Part shown: positions 50,852 to 59,023 of the stretch, one piece after another
How the letters are laid out: every line of letters begins with the position of its first letter
Numbering within the stretch: the stretch's first letter is position 1
Source: VRUE01 sp033856195
GTDB taxonomy: Bacteria; Actinomycetota; Thermoleophilia; Solirubrobacterales; 70-9
DNA: 64,000 bases
Reading direction: 5' to 3'
Assembly: GCA_033856195.1 (NCBI GenBank)
Contig: JAWVFL010000041.1
Location: 1 to 64,000 of the forward strand
Made by a program: the position numbers and the translations under genes
The notes under the pieces: generated by a model
Database searches by the model: none
What the model saw: the letters and a program-made list of their open reading frames with translations, nothing else
Told to the model about the DNA's origin: nothing

Positions 50852-52263
50852 TGCCGGATATCTTGCCTTGGATGCTCTCGGTCCGCAGGCTCGACACGTT
50901 GCCCGACCCCGAGAGAGCCTTTGTCCATATATACGGAGCGAGCGCGAACGCCTTCTGGCTCGACAGCAGCGCCGCCGGCGAGCGCAGCCGCTTTTCCTTC
51001 ATGGGCGACAGCAGTGGCCCCCGCGGCGCCCTCGTGACCTATGACGTAAAGCCCGGTCGGCTGCGCGTGGAGCGACGAGATGGCATGGAGGAAAGGGAGG
51101 AATCGATCTTTGACTTCCTCGACCGCGAGACCCGGTGCCTGCGTGATCTCGGGAGCGAGCTGCCATTCGACTTCGACTGTGGCTTTGCCGGCTACCTCGG
51201 TTACGAGATGAAGGCCGAGTGCGACGGCTCGGCGAAGCACCGCGCGTCGACTCCCGACGCCGCTTTCATCTTCGCCGACCGCCTCTTGGTCTTCGACCAC
51301 CAAGACAAGCGCGCCTATCTCCTTAGTCTCACCGAGGCCGACTCCTGGATCGAGGAAACGGGCCGGCGACTCGCCGCATTGCCACCGCTCGCCGAGCCTC
51401 GGCTTGACGCATCGCCCTCCGAGTTGGCTCTGCGCCGCTCGCGCGGACGCTACCGAGACGACATCGCGGCCTGCAAGCGCTACTTAACCGCCGGCCATAG
51501 CTATGAGATCTGCCTGACCAACAAGCTGGTGGGTGAGGCCGCCGCCGAGCCGCTGGAGCTCTACCGGGCGCTGCGCCGCGCCAACCCCGCACCGTTCTCG
51601 GCCTACCTGCGCTTCGGCGATCTCGCCGTGCTGAGCTCTTCTCCGGAGCGCTTCTTGGCCGTCGATCGGGATGGGAAGGCGGAAGCGCGGCCGATCAAGG
51701 GCACCAGTCGTCGCGGCGAGACGCCAAGCGAGGATGTCCGGCTCGCCACAGCCCTGCGCTCCGGCGAGAAGTCCCGCGCCGAGAACGTGACGATCGTCGA
51801 CCTGCTGCGCAACGACCTCGGGAGAGTCTGCGAGGTCGGCAGCGTCGAAGTGCGGGAGCTGATGCGGGTCGAGACATACGAGACCGTGCACCAGCTCGTC
51901 TCCAGCGTGCGGGGGAAGCTGGGTGCCGATCTGAGCCCTGCCAACTGTGTCCGCGCCTGCTTCCCGCCTGGTTCGATGACCGGGGCGCCGAAGCTGCGCA
52001 CGATGGAGATCATCGACGAGCTGGAGGGCGAGGCGCGCGGCGTCTACTCGGGGGCGATCGGCTGGTTCGGCCTGGGCGGCGCCTGCGATCTCAGCGTCGC
52101 GATCAGGACGATCGTCCTCGACCATGGCGAAGCGACGATCGGAGCGGGCGGCGCGATCGTCGTCGACTCCGACTCCGACGACGAGTTCGAGGAGATGCTG
52201 CTCAAGGCTCGGGCCCCGATCTCCGCGTTCGATTCCCGAACCTTACTTTTGGGCCAAACTTGA
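50842..52263 (+). CDS. pabB: Aminodeoxychorismate synthase component I
   Basis: The 473-residue protein has the chorismate-binding domain with PIKGTSRRG (the PabB lysine signature), SYEICLTNKL, SSSPERFLAV, LLRNDLGRVC, and CFPPGSMTGAPKLRTMEII toward the C-terminus. It converts chorismate with glutamine-derived ammonia into aminodeoxychorismate; no PabA amidotransferase is in the window. A TTG at 50842 is the longest start and would overlap the divergent pabC by 10 bases; ATG 50872 is the alternative. Confidence 0.93.
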   Translation: MLTLPDILPWMLSVRRLDTLPDPERAFVHIYGASANAFWLDSSAAGERSRFSFMGDSSGPRGALVTYDVKPGRLRVERRDGMEEREESIFDFLDRETRCLRDLGSELPFDFDCGFAGYLGYEMKAECDGSAKHRASTPDAAFIFADRLLVFDHQDKRAYLLSLTEADSWIEETGRRLAALPPLAEPRLDASPSELALRRSRGRYRDDIAACKRYLTAGHSYEICLTNKLVGEAAAEPLELYRALRRANPAPFSAYLRFGDLAVLSSSPERFLAVDRDGKAEARPIKGTSRRGETPSEDVRLATALRSGEKSRAENVTIVDLLRNDLGRVCEVGSVEVRELMRVETYETVHQLVSSVRGKLGADLSPANCVRACFPPGSMTGAPKLRTMEIIDELEGEARGVYSGAIGWFGLGGACDLSVAIRTIVLDHGEATIGAGGAIVVDSDSDDEFEEMLLKARAPISAFDSRTLLLGQT

Positions 52264-52398
52264 GCCTATTAGCCATTAGTTGGACAAATGTCTGACCGAA
52301 GAAGTCGAGCGCTCAAACGTTCTGTCCGGTGATGTGACCCCAAGCGCCTTGAGTGGGCGTCTACCGGAGGGGTCCTACCAGCAAGGAGATTCACCGGA
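52264..52398 (+). promoter_or_regulatory. Upstream region of the collagen-like gene with operator copy D
   Basis: The region contains TTGGACAAATGTCTGA at 52280-52295, whose core GGACAAATGTCT matches the GGACAAACGTCC element of the GH26 genes in 10 of 12 bases. It lies about 104 bases from the start codon, farther than in the GH26 genes. A clear AAGGAG ribosome site precedes ATG 52399. Confidence 0.5.
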
Positions 52399-54228
52399 AT
52401 GACTGCTCAATCGATCGCACTGTCTCGCTTTCGTTATCTGGCTCTTGGCCTCGCGGCGTGCCTGATCTTCGTTGGCCTGTCGGTGGCATCCACGTCCGCT
52501 CAGGCGGCTCAGGCAACTTCTTTCAACGCACTCAACCTCTGCATCAAGCGGAGTGGGGAGGGCAAAGGCACGGTTCGCTTGATCTCGGCGAAAGCTAGCT
52601 GCAATAAAAGCGAGCGCGGTGTCTTGTTCCTGACCACCTCGGGTCAGCAGGGTGTGCTGGGCGCCGAAGCCGAAAGCGGTGCCACTGGCCCAACCGGCGC
52701 GACCGGCGCAACCGGCGCGGTGGGTCCCGAAGGCCCCGTGGGCCCAAAAGGTCCTCAGGGCGATCCGGGCGCCAAGGGCCCAACTGGCGACAAGGGTCCT
52801 AACGGCGACAAGGGTCTGACCGGCGACAAGGGCCCGCAGGGCGATAAGGGAGCCGTGGGCGAGCAAGGCCCGGCTGGTCCTCAGGGCCAGACCGGCGATA
52901 AAGGTCCCCAGGGCGAGCAAGGCCCCGTGGGCGAGAAAGGTTCAGTAGGCGAGAAAGGCTCGACCGGCGACCAGGGCGCAAAAGGTCCTGACGGCGATCA
53001 GGGCGCGAAAGGCCCGAGCGGCGAGCAAGGCCCTACGGGCGAGAAAGGTCCGCAGGGCGAGCAGGGTCTCCTTGGCGACAAGGGAGCCCAGGGCGATCCC
53101 GGCGAGAAGGGTCCCGTAGGCGAGCAGGGTCCGGTGGGCGCGAAAGGCCCTGACGGTGACCTGGGCGCAAAAGGTCCGACCGGCGAGCAAGGCCCGGCTG
53201 GTTCTCAGGGCCAGGCCGGCGATAAAGGTCCCCAGGGCGAGCAAGGCCCCGTGGGCGAGAAAGGTTCAGTAGGCGACAAGGGACCCCAGGGCGATCTCGG
53301 CGAGAAGGGTCCCCAGGGCGAGCAAGGCCCGACCGGCGATCAGGGCGCAAAAGGTCCTGACGGCGACCAGGGTGCAAAAGGCCCGACGGGCGAGCAAGGC
53401 CCTGCGGGCGAGAAAGGTCCACAGGGCGAGCAAGGTCTCCTTGGCGACAAGGGACCGCAAGGCGATCCCGGTGACAAGGGCCCCGTAGGCGAGCAGGGTC
53501 CCGCCGGACCCGAGGGTCCGATCGGACCGCAGGGCCCGGTTGGCGAGAAAGGCCCGGTTGGCGAGAAAGGCCCGACCGGCGACCAGGGCGCAAAAGGTCC
53601 TGACGGCGACCCGGGTGCAAAAGGCCCGACCGGCGAGCAGGGTGCTGTAGGCGACAAGGGTCCGCAGGGTGATCCCGGCGACAAGGGTCTCCAAGGCGAC
53701 CAGGGTCCCGCTGGGCCTCAGGGACCGATTGGACCGCAGGGCCCGACCGGCGCCAAAGGCCCAACGGGTGACAAAGGCCCAACGGGTGACAAAGGCCCCA
53801 TCGGTGAACAGGGTCCGGCTGGACCGGCCGCTGTGCGTGAGATTCGTGGCGGCGGTGGAAGCGCCGCTCTCACCAACGCGATGGGCAACCGGTTCTTCGG
53901 GTCTTCCATAGACCTGGGCACGAGCTCCGAGTCGGCGATCCAGGAGGTGCTGCCCTCAGGTGGGAAAGTCAGCAACTTCCGGGTCTTCGTGACCAGCTCC
54001 CCCGGCGGTAGCGACAGTTACGTGTTCACCGTCCGGAGAGATCCGGCCGGCGCGGGTGCTCCGGTCAACACCGGCATCACCTGCACGATTACCGGGGGCG
54101 CCGCGAGCTGCGAAGACAAAGTCAACTCGCAGACGTTCTCGGCGGGGGATGCGATCTCGGTCCTGGCAACCGAGAACTCGAGCCCCAGCACCAGTTCGAT
54201 GTTCTTCCGCCTCGACTACCCGCCGTAG
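52399..54228 (+). CDS. Secreted collagen-like protein with Gly-X-Y repeats
   Basis: The 609-residue protein has a signal peptide (to about 37, SAQAAQA), a short N-terminal region with two cysteines (48 and 68), about 127 Gly-X-Y triplets (residues 94-476) rich in GDKGPQGDQG and GEKGPVGEQG, and a 133-residue beta-rich C-terminal domain with a cysteine pair. Charged Lys/Asp/Glu triplets replace hydroxyproline as the stabilising element in bacterial collagens. The C-terminal domain is a candidate trimerisation head. No LPXTG-like or membrane anchor is seen, so it is probably secreted or held by its ends. The upstream operator suggests coregulation with the GH26 genes. Confidence 0.9.
   Translation: MTAQSIALSRFRYLALGLAACLIFVGLSVASTSAQAAQATSFNALNLCIKRSGEGKGTVRLISAKASCNKSERGVLFLTTSGQQGVLGAEAESGATGPTGATGATGAVGPEGPVGPKGPQGDPGAKGPTGDKGPNGDKGLTGDKGPQGDKGAVGEQGPAGPQGQTGDKGPQGEQGPVGEKGSVGEKGSTGDQGAKGPDGDQGAKGPSGEQGPTGEKGPQGEQGLLGDKGAQGDPGEKGPVGEQGPVGAKGPDGDLGAKGPTGEQGPAGSQGQAGDKGPQGEQGPVGEKGSVGDKGPQGDLGEKGPQGEQGPTGDQGAKGPDGDQGAKGPTGEQGPAGEKGPQGEQGLLGDKGPQGDPGDKGPVGEQGPAGPEGPIGPQGPVGEKGPVGEKGPTGDQGAKGPDGDPGAKGPTGEQGAVGDKGPQGDPGDKGLQGDQGPAGPQGPIGPQGPTGAKGPTGDKGPTGDKGPIGEQGPAGPAAVREIRGGGGSAALTNAMGNRFFGSSIDLGTSSESAIQEVLPSGGKVSNFRVFVTSSPGGSDSYVFTVRRDPAGAGAPVNTGITCTITGGAASCEDKVNSQTFSAGDAISVLATENSSPSTSSMFFRLDYPP
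52678..53826 (+). repeat. Collagen triplet-repeat coding region with higher-order duplications
   Basis: The nine-base codon-triplet periodicity spans about 1.15 kb. On top of it there are longer near-identical blocks, for example 52895 onward against 53219 onward (offset 324 bases, 36 triplets) and 52981 against 53350 (offset 369, 41 triplets), showing growth by segmental duplication. Such a tract is prone to length change. Confidence 0.85.
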
Positions 54229-54251
54229 CTCGAACCGGGAATCGCCGCTGT

Positions 54252-54283
54252 CGTCGCCCATCCCCTTCACGGGATGGGCGACG
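54252..54283. terminator. Strong bidirectional terminator hairpin
   Basis: CGTCGCCCATCCC (54252-54264) pairs perfectly with GGGATGGGCGACG (54271-54283) across a 6-base loop. It lies between the convergent collagen-like gene and the membrane-anchored gene at 54309. Confidence 0.8.
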
Positions 54284-54308
54284 GCGTTTCGGCGAGGGTT
54301 AGCCCGGC

Positions 54309-54866
54309 TTAGCCCACGGCGACTATCTGGCCCGAGTTGACGAGGCGCAGCGCGCGCTTGAAGTTCGGGTCATAGACCTCGATCTCGACGGGAACCCCCG
54401 GATAGGCGAGGTAGACGCTGCCGGGATTGGCTTGGCTGAAATAGACCGTGGCATTGCCCGGCGCCCGGCCGAGCACGGCGCCAGGCTCGTCGCTCTGACG
54501 ACGCAGTGTCGCGACGGGATCGTTCTGGGCATAGGTGCCGACCGTGAGGAAATCGGGTCGGCGGTCGCCGGCATCTGCACCTCCGGTCAGGTAACGCAGG
54601 TAGGTGCGCTCGCCTCCTTCCCGGCTCAGCTCCAGCTCGGTCCCCTGTCGCTCCCCGGCCCAGTACACCGGTGTGGCCTGCTCCGCGGCCGTGGTTCGAA
54701 GCGAGTCGGCGCTGACGATTTCGGCGCCGTTGGAGCTCTTCTCGGGGTCGTCGCCATCCAGGATCAACCAGAGGACCAGCCCAATGACGAGGAGCCCTGC
54801 CGCGGCGAGGGCCAAGCGAATGCGGGACTTGCTTTGAGTACCGCCAGCGGTCTTTGGCGTCTGCAT
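54309..54866 (-). CDS. Single-pass membrane protein of unknown function
   Basis: From ATG 54866 the protein has 185 residues: a short basic cytoplasmic start, one membrane helix (about 18-40, LALAAAGLLVIGLVLWLIL) and an extracytoplasmic domain containing PVYWAGERQGTELELSR and YLTGGADAG. The repeated aromatic and beta-like pattern is not a family I can name. The start lies seven bases after the CAP gene stop, so the two are cotranscribed. An upstream TTG in frame would overlap the CAP gene and is less likely. Confidence 0.7.
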   Translation of the reverse strand: MQTPKTAGGTQSKSRIRLALAAAGLLVIGLVLWLILDGDDPEKSSNGAEIVSADSLRTTAAEQATPVYWAGERQGTELELSREGGERTYLRYLTGGADAGDRRPDFLTVGTYAQNDPVATLRRQSDEPGAVLGRAPGNATVYFSQANPGSVYLAYPGVPVEIEVYDPNFKRALRLVNSGQIVAVG

Positions 54867-54873
54867 CTTCCAG

Positions 54874-55497
54874 CTAGCCTGGGGTGGGCACGGTTTCGCA
54901 GCGCGAGCCGAAGTGCGCCGTCCAGACGTCAACGCCGCCGAGGCCTCCCAGGGCTCCGGTCTGCAGGTTGAGTCCCAGGTCCTCGTAGTCGCCGAGGATG
55001 TTGTGGCGATGGCCGGGGGAGCGCATCCAGGCCTGGAAGATCGAGCGCACGGTGCCGTAGGCGCCGGTGCCCCAGGCGAGGTTCTCTCCCACGTGCCAGC
55101 AGGACTCGGAGAGGTAACCGGACTGACGCATCCAGTAGGTGAAGTCCCGATCGCAGGCCGTGTGGCTGAAGCTGTCGCAGCTCAGCACGTCCGCCGCCTT
55201 CTCCTCGGCCGAGAGGTCGAGCTGCTGGGAGTCGTCGAGGGTGTCCAACCCGGCGCGGGCGCGGGCGAAGTCGGTCATGCAGCGCATCGACTGCTCCTGT
55301 GCGGCCGGGGAGGCAGAGGCATTGGCCTGGTTCGGACAGGCCGCCGCCGGGGCGATCAGCGAGCTCGACGGCTGAGTGGGAAGGGCGCTCCGACTCGCGG
55401 TCTGTTGATGCTGGATCCCCGCCGCCGGCGCGCTCGTTGCGGCCAAGAGGGCAAGGGCAAGCACGATCGCGATGAGAAATGAGAGCTTCGGCGCCAT
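54874..55497 (-). CDS. Secreted CAP-domain protein (SCP/PR1-like)
   Basis: The 207-residue protein has a signal peptide (about 1-26) and a spacer, then a CAP domain (about 68-203). It shows the family pattern of an early helix (CMTDFARARAGLDTL), FSHTACDRDFTYWM, GENLAWGTG and AWMRSPGHRHNIL, which hold the CAP cavity histidine and glutamate residues. Several cysteines suggest disulfides outside the cell. Bacterial CAP proteins are usually secreted or sporulation-linked with unclear function. A variant of the shared operator lies about 53 bases upstream. Confidence 0.88.
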   Translation of the reverse strand: MAPKLSFLIAIVLALALLAATSAPAAGIQHQQTASRSALPTQPSSSLIAPAAACPNQANASASPAAQEQSMRCMTDFARARAGLDTLDDSQQLDLSAEEKAADVLSCDSFSHTACDRDFTYWMRQSGYLSESCWHVGENLAWGTGAYGTVRSIFQAWMRSPGHRHNILGDYEDLGLNLQTGALGGLGGVDVWTAHFGSRCETVPTPG

Positions 55498-55549
55498 CGT
55501 GTCCTTGTCGTCAGATCGCGGTGCGAGAGCACATCTGGGTCTACTCGGT

Positions 55550-55566
55550 CTGGACGTATGTACCAG
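55550..55566. promoter_or_regulatory. Variant of the shared operator, copy E (upstream of the CAP gene)
   Basis: CTGG (55550-55553) and CCAG (55563-55566) flank a core that reads ACATACGTCCA on the minus strand, against ACAAACGTCCA in GH26 copy B; the distal half has one extra base. It is 53 bases from the CAP gene start, like the GH26 copies. Confidence 0.45.
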
Positions 55567-55673
55567 GCATTCCGGTCAGAGCAGGCCAAGGCCTTTGGCG
55601 TCCGCCAGGGGGACCCCGCGGAGCAGCGCCGATATCCTTCCGCTCCCGTCCTCACCCGACCCGAGCAGGAGCC

Positions 55674-56888
55674 ATGGCCGTAGACACCACCGCCTTCCGT
55701 GAGCAGACCGACGAGCAGCAGGCGATCACCGAAATGGTGCGCCAGTTTGCCGACGAGAAGATCATCCCCAACGCCGAGCACTACGACCACGAGGACTCCT
55801 TCCCGGAGCCGATCGTCGAGGAAATGAAGGAGCTCGGCCTCTTCGGGGTGACGATTCCCGAAGAGTACGGCGGCATGGGGCTCGATCTGACGACCTACGC
55901 GATGATCGTCGAAGAGCTCTCCCGCGGCTGGATCTCGATCTCCGGCGTCGTCAACACCCACTTCATCGGCTCCTACCTCTTGATGAAGTTCGGCACCGAC
56001 GAGCAGAAGGACTACTTCCTGCCGAAGATGGCGACCGGGGAGATCCGCGCCGCCTTCTCCCTGTCTGAGCCTGAGGTCGGCTCCGACGTGCAGGGGATCA
56101 AGTCGACGGCCAAGAAGGGCGACGACGGCAACTGGGAGCTCAACGGCCAGAAGATGTGGGTCACCAACGGCCTCGGCTCCAGCGTCGTCTTCGTGCTGAT
56201 GAAGACCGACCCCAAGGCCGAGCCGGCCTACAAGGGGATGACCTGCTTCATCACCGAGAAGAAGCCCTGGGAGGAAATCAACGAGGGCGACTTCAAGGGC
56301 CTCAACGTGCCGCCCAAGATCAAGAAGATGGGCTACAAGGGCGTCGAGTCGACCGAGCTCGTCTACGACGGCTACCGCTGTCCTCCCGAGCGCGTGCTCG
56401 GCGGCGAGGAGGCGGGCGTCGGCCAGGGTTTCGTGCAGATGATGGACGCGCTCGAGGTCGGCCGCGTCAACGTCGCCGCCCGCGGCGTCGGCATCGCTCA
56501 GCGCGCCCTCGAGCTCGCCCTGCGCTACAGCCAGGAGCGCAAGACCTTCGGCAAGCCGATCGCCCAGCACCAGGCGATCCAGTTCAAGCTCGCCGACATG
56601 GCGACCAAGATCGAGGCCGCCCGCCTCCTCACCCGCAAGGCGGCGCGGATGAAGGACGCCGGCGAGCGCTCCGACCTCGAGGCCGGCATGGCCAAGCTGC
56701 TCGCCTCGGAGACCGGCAAGGAGTGCGTCGAGGAGTGCTTCCGCATCCACGGCGGCTACGGCTACTCGAAGGAGTACGAGATCGAGCGCCTCTACCGTGA
56801 CGCGCCGCTGCTCTTGATCGGCGAGGGCACCTCGGAGATCCAGCGCATGGTAATCGGCAAGAAGCTCCTGCAGAGGCACAAGATCTAG
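55674..56888 (+). CDS. Acyl-CoA dehydrogenase, candidate methylsuccinyl-CoA dehydrogenase
   Basis: The 404-residue flavoenzyme has the ACAD signatures AAFSLSEPEVGSDVQGIKS, WELNGQKMWVTNG, RKTFGKPIAQHQAIQFKLADM and GGYGYSKEYEIERLYRDA; the catalytic base is expected in the segment RDAPLLLIGEGTSEIQR. I start at ATG 55674 with AGGAG close by. Its neighbours are a small protein and a MaoC hydratase, with meaA and mcl not far away, so oxidation of methylsuccinyl-CoA to mesaconyl-CoA is a reasonable but unproven role. Other short-chain acyl-CoAs are possible. Confidence 0.88.
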   Translation: MAVDTTAFREQTDEQQAITEMVRQFADEKIIPNAEHYDHEDSFPEPIVEEMKELGLFGVTIPEEYGGMGLDLTTYAMIVEELSRGWISISGVVNTHFIGSYLLMKFGTDEQKDYFLPKMATGEIRAAFSLSEPEVGSDVQGIKSTAKKGDDGNWELNGQKMWVTNGLGSSVVFVLMKTDPKAEPAYKGMTCFITEKKPWEEINEGDFKGLNVPPKIKKMGYKGVESTELVYDGYRCPPERVLGGEEAGVGQGFVQMMDALEVGRVNVAARGVGIAQRALELALRYSQERKTFGKPIAQHQAIQFKLADMATKIEAARLLTRKAARMKDAGERSDLEAGMAKLLASETGKECVEECFRIHGGYGYSKEYEIERLYRDAPLLLIGEGTSEIQRMVIGKKLLQRHKI

Positions 56889-56907
56889 ATGGGGAGTTAC
56901 TAGACGC

Positions 56908-57270
56908 ATGGCATCGACCCCGGATCTGATCAAGACCGCCGTCGAGCGCTTCCAGGCCGAGGTCCCCGCCCTGCAGAAACTGAAGCTGGTCTTCGGCCTC
57001 GAACTGAAGGCCAAGCACGACATCCAGCTCTACCGGGTCGAGGTGCCGGGCCCGGTGATCAAGAAGGACCTCTCCCAGGACGAGCGGGTCCTGGTCCAGA
57101 TCGACCGCCCCCAGTTCAACGAGCTGGCCGAGAACGGAACCGCGAAGAGCTATCGCAAGGCCTACGAGACGGGTCACATCAAGGCCACCGGCGACTCCAA
57201 CGTGAAGAAGCTGATCGCCCAGGTCGTCGAACGCCATGAGGAACGCGCTCGGCTCAAAAAGGCCCACTGA
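56908..57270 (+). CDS. Small SCP2-like protein of unknown function
   Basis: The 120-residue basic protein lies 19 bases after the acyl-CoA dehydrogenase gene and 70 bases before the MaoC gene. Its second half (VLVQIDRPQFNELAENG, SYRKAYETGHIKATGDSNVKKLIAQV) resembles the end of SCP2 sterol/lipid-carrier domains, where the segment gives an expected hydrophobic groove. The resemblance is weak and by eye. It may bind an acyl-CoA or lipid substrate for the neighbouring enzymes. Confidence 0.6.
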   Translation: MASTPDLIKTAVERFQAEVPALQKLKLVFGLELKAKHDIQLYRVEVPGPVIKKDLSQDERVLVQIDRPQFNELAENGTAKSYRKAYETGHIKATGDSNVKKLIAQVVERHEERARLKKAH

Positions 57271-57340
57271 GCGGCCGCCCCGAAGCGCGGCGCGCGGATA
57301 GCATCCCGCGCCGTCCAACCCCAAGGAGATCCAGAAGAAG

Positions 57341-57886
57341 ATGAGCGAGCAGGCTTACGAGCTGAGTACCGACCAGGCCGAGCGCGAGGCGTCCGGCGCC
57401 CACGCCTACGGCCGCTACCTCGAGGAGTTCGAGGTCGGCGCCGTCTACAAGCATTGGCCCGCAAAGACGGTGACCGAGTCGGACGACCACCTCTTCTGCC
57501 TGATCACGATGAACCATCACCCGCTGCACCTCAACGACGTTTACGCGGCGGGCTCCCAGCAGGGCCGCAACGTAGTCGTCGGCCCGCTTGTCTACTCGCT
57601 CGCCCTCGGCATGTCGGTCTCCGACGTCTCCGGTAAGGCGATCGCCAACCTGGCGACCGAAGACCTCAGCCACCCCAATCCGGTCTTCCACGGCGACACC
57701 CTCTTCTGCGAGACCGAGGTGCTCGAGGTCAAGCCCTCGAAATCGAAGCCCGACCGCGGCGTGGTCAAGGTCCACACCCGTGTCCTCAACCAGGACGGCG
57801 TCCTCGTCGCGGAGTTCAAGCGCCTAGTCCTGGTCCCCCGCAAGAACCCCGGCGAGGCGCCGAAGGCCGAGGGCGACGTCGAGTAA
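57341..57886 (+). CDS. MaoC-family hydratase, candidate mesaconyl-CoA hydratase
   Basis: The 181-residue single hot-dog protein has the active-site segment ESDDHLFCLITMNHHPLHLND, in which the Asn/His and preceding acidic residues correspond to the MaoC catalytic pair, followed by VVVGPLVYSLALGMS and DLSHPNPVFHGDTLFCETEV. This arrangement is like the beta-methylmalyl-CoA dehydratases that follow mcl and meaA in Streptomyces-type clusters. AAGGAG lies 12 bases before the ATG. A strong hairpin follows four bases after the stop. Confidence 0.83.
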   Translation: MSEQAYELSTDQAEREASGAHAYGRYLEEFEVGAVYKHWPAKTVTESDDHLFCLITMNHHPLHLNDVYAAGSQQGRNVVVGPLVYSLALGMSVSDVSGKAIANLATEDLSHPNPVFHGDTLFCETEVLEVKPSKSKPDRGVVKVHTRVLNQDGVLVAEFKRLVLVPRKNPGEAPKAEGDVE

Positions 57887-57889
57887 CCC

Positions 57890-57913
57890 GAATCCGCGCT
57901 TCCGCGCGGATTC
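57890..57913 (+). terminator. Terminator after the MaoC gene
   Basis: GAATCCGCGC (57890-57899) pairs perfectly with GCGCGGATTC (57904-57913) across the loop TTCC. It starts three bases after the MaoC stop. There is no U tract, as is common in high-GC actinobacteria. Confidence 0.8.
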
Positions 57914-58000
57914 TGTGACATAGCCGCGGCCCAGCGCGCACCACGCGTGCGGTGCGGCGCGGCATGGTGTCGCGTGTGGCACCTCCTTGGCCCCAGACCC

Positions 58001-58051
58001 CGAACTGCATCAAATTTCCGGGCTGGCGAGCAGGAAATTTGATGCAGTTCG
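58001..58051. repeat. 51-nt hairpin repeat, copy 2
   Basis: Arms CGAACTGCATCAAATTTCC (58001-58019) and its exact complement (58033-58051) enclose a 13-base loop. It differs from copy 3 by one base, in the loop. It lies just upstream of the DUF559-like gene. Confidence 0.9.
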
Positions 58052-58067
58052 GGTCGGAGGGGAGGAG

Positions 58068-59000
58068 GTGAGAGACAGGGAAGCGACCGCCGTGGCTCGG
58101 ACACTTGCGGAGGGCCAGCACGGCGTTTTCTCCACCTGGCAGTTGCTTGATCGGGGGACCGGCGAAGACACCATGCGAAGTCGTCGTGATATCGGGGTGG
58201 CAATTCCGCTCTTTCAGGGTGTCTATGCCCTGGGACACCAGCGACTCACTCGGGAGGGGAGATGGATGGCCGCCGTGCTCGCATGTGGCCCGGGTGCCGT
58301 GCTGTCTCATTTCAGTGCTGGCCATCTCTGGGGCTTGTGTGGCTCGTATGGCCCGGTGGAGGTGCTGCGGCGGTCGGGTGGTGCAACGCACAAAGGCGTA
58401 AGGCTGCACCAGACCCGACGCCTGGAGCCCTACGAAGTGACCATGGAGAAGGCGATCCCCGTTGTCTCGATTGAGCGCGTGCTGCTGGATCTTGCGGGCC
58501 GGACGGACAGGCGGCGGCTAGAGCGCATGTTTGTCCAGGCCTATAAGAGCGGTCGTCTCTCGTGGCCAACGCTGGGTCGCGTGCTGAGCCGGAGGCGGGG
58601 TTGCAAGGGTGTTGCGCGCCTGAGACGGATATCGGCAGAAGTTGCCCCAGGTGCTCTGGAGACAAGGTCTGTATCGGAGGTCGATTTTTTGGCCCTCTGT
58701 CGGCACTCAAGCATCCCAGCCCCGTCCGTGAATGTCCTGGCTGCGGGTCATCTCGTCGACTTCCTTTGGCCGGCGCAGAAGGTAGTCGTCGAAACTGACA
58801 GCTGGCGCTATCACGGCGACGGGCTGGCCTTCGAGCACGACCACCAGACCGACGTCGACCTCATCGCCGCCGGCTATGACGTCCATCGTGCGACCTACAA
58901 GATGCTTGAACGCAACCCCGATCCCTTCCTAAAGAACGTCCGCCGCGCCCTCCAAGCCCGAACTGCATCAAATTTCCGGGCTGGCAAGCAGGAAATTTGA
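58068..59000 (+). CDS. DUF559/AbiEi-like protein flanked by hairpin repeats
   Basis: I start the 310-residue protein at GTG 58068 because GGAGGGGAGGA directly precedes it; codons further upstream are the hairpin repeat. Residues about 5-80 resemble the AbiEi antitoxin-type winged helix (LAEGQHGVFSTWQLLDRG, GVYALGH). Residues about 225-300 resemble the DUF559 Vsr-like nuclease fold (VDFLWPAQKVVVETDSWRYHGD, then DVDLIAAGYDVHRATY). The final 13 residues (RTASNFRAGKQEI) and the stop come from hairpin copy 3. Its GC content is lower at the 5' part than in its neighbours. Function is unknown; a defence or mobile-element role is possible. Confidence 0.75.
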   Translation: MRDREATAVARTLAEGQHGVFSTWQLLDRGTGEDTMRSRRDIGVAIPLFQGVYALGHQRLTREGRWMAAVLACGPGAVLSHFSAGHLWGLCGSYGPVEVLRRSGGATHKGVRLHQTRRLEPYEVTMEKAIPVVSIERVLLDLAGRTDRRRLERMFVQAYKSGRLSWPTLGRVLSRRRGCKGVARLRRISAEVAPGALETRSVSEVDFLALCRHSSIPAPSVNVLAAGHLVDFLWPAQKVVVETDSWRYHGDGLAFEHDHQTDVDLIAAGYDVHRATYKMLERNPDPFLKNVRRALQARTASNFRAGKQEI

Positions 59001-59009
59001 TGCAGTTCG
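58959..59009. repeat. 51-nt hairpin repeat, copy 3
   Basis: Identical to copy 2 except one loop base (G to A). It overlaps the 3' end of the DUF559-like gene, provides its stop codon and lies 15 bases before the convergent gene's stop. Confidence 0.9.
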
Positions 59010-59023
59010 CAAACAGCGGGGGG

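Noticed and set aside
52678..53826. Short tandem repeats that could suggest a CRISPR array
   Set aside because: The nine-base periodicity encodes Gly-X-Y triplets in one frame, with no spacer-repeat structure.
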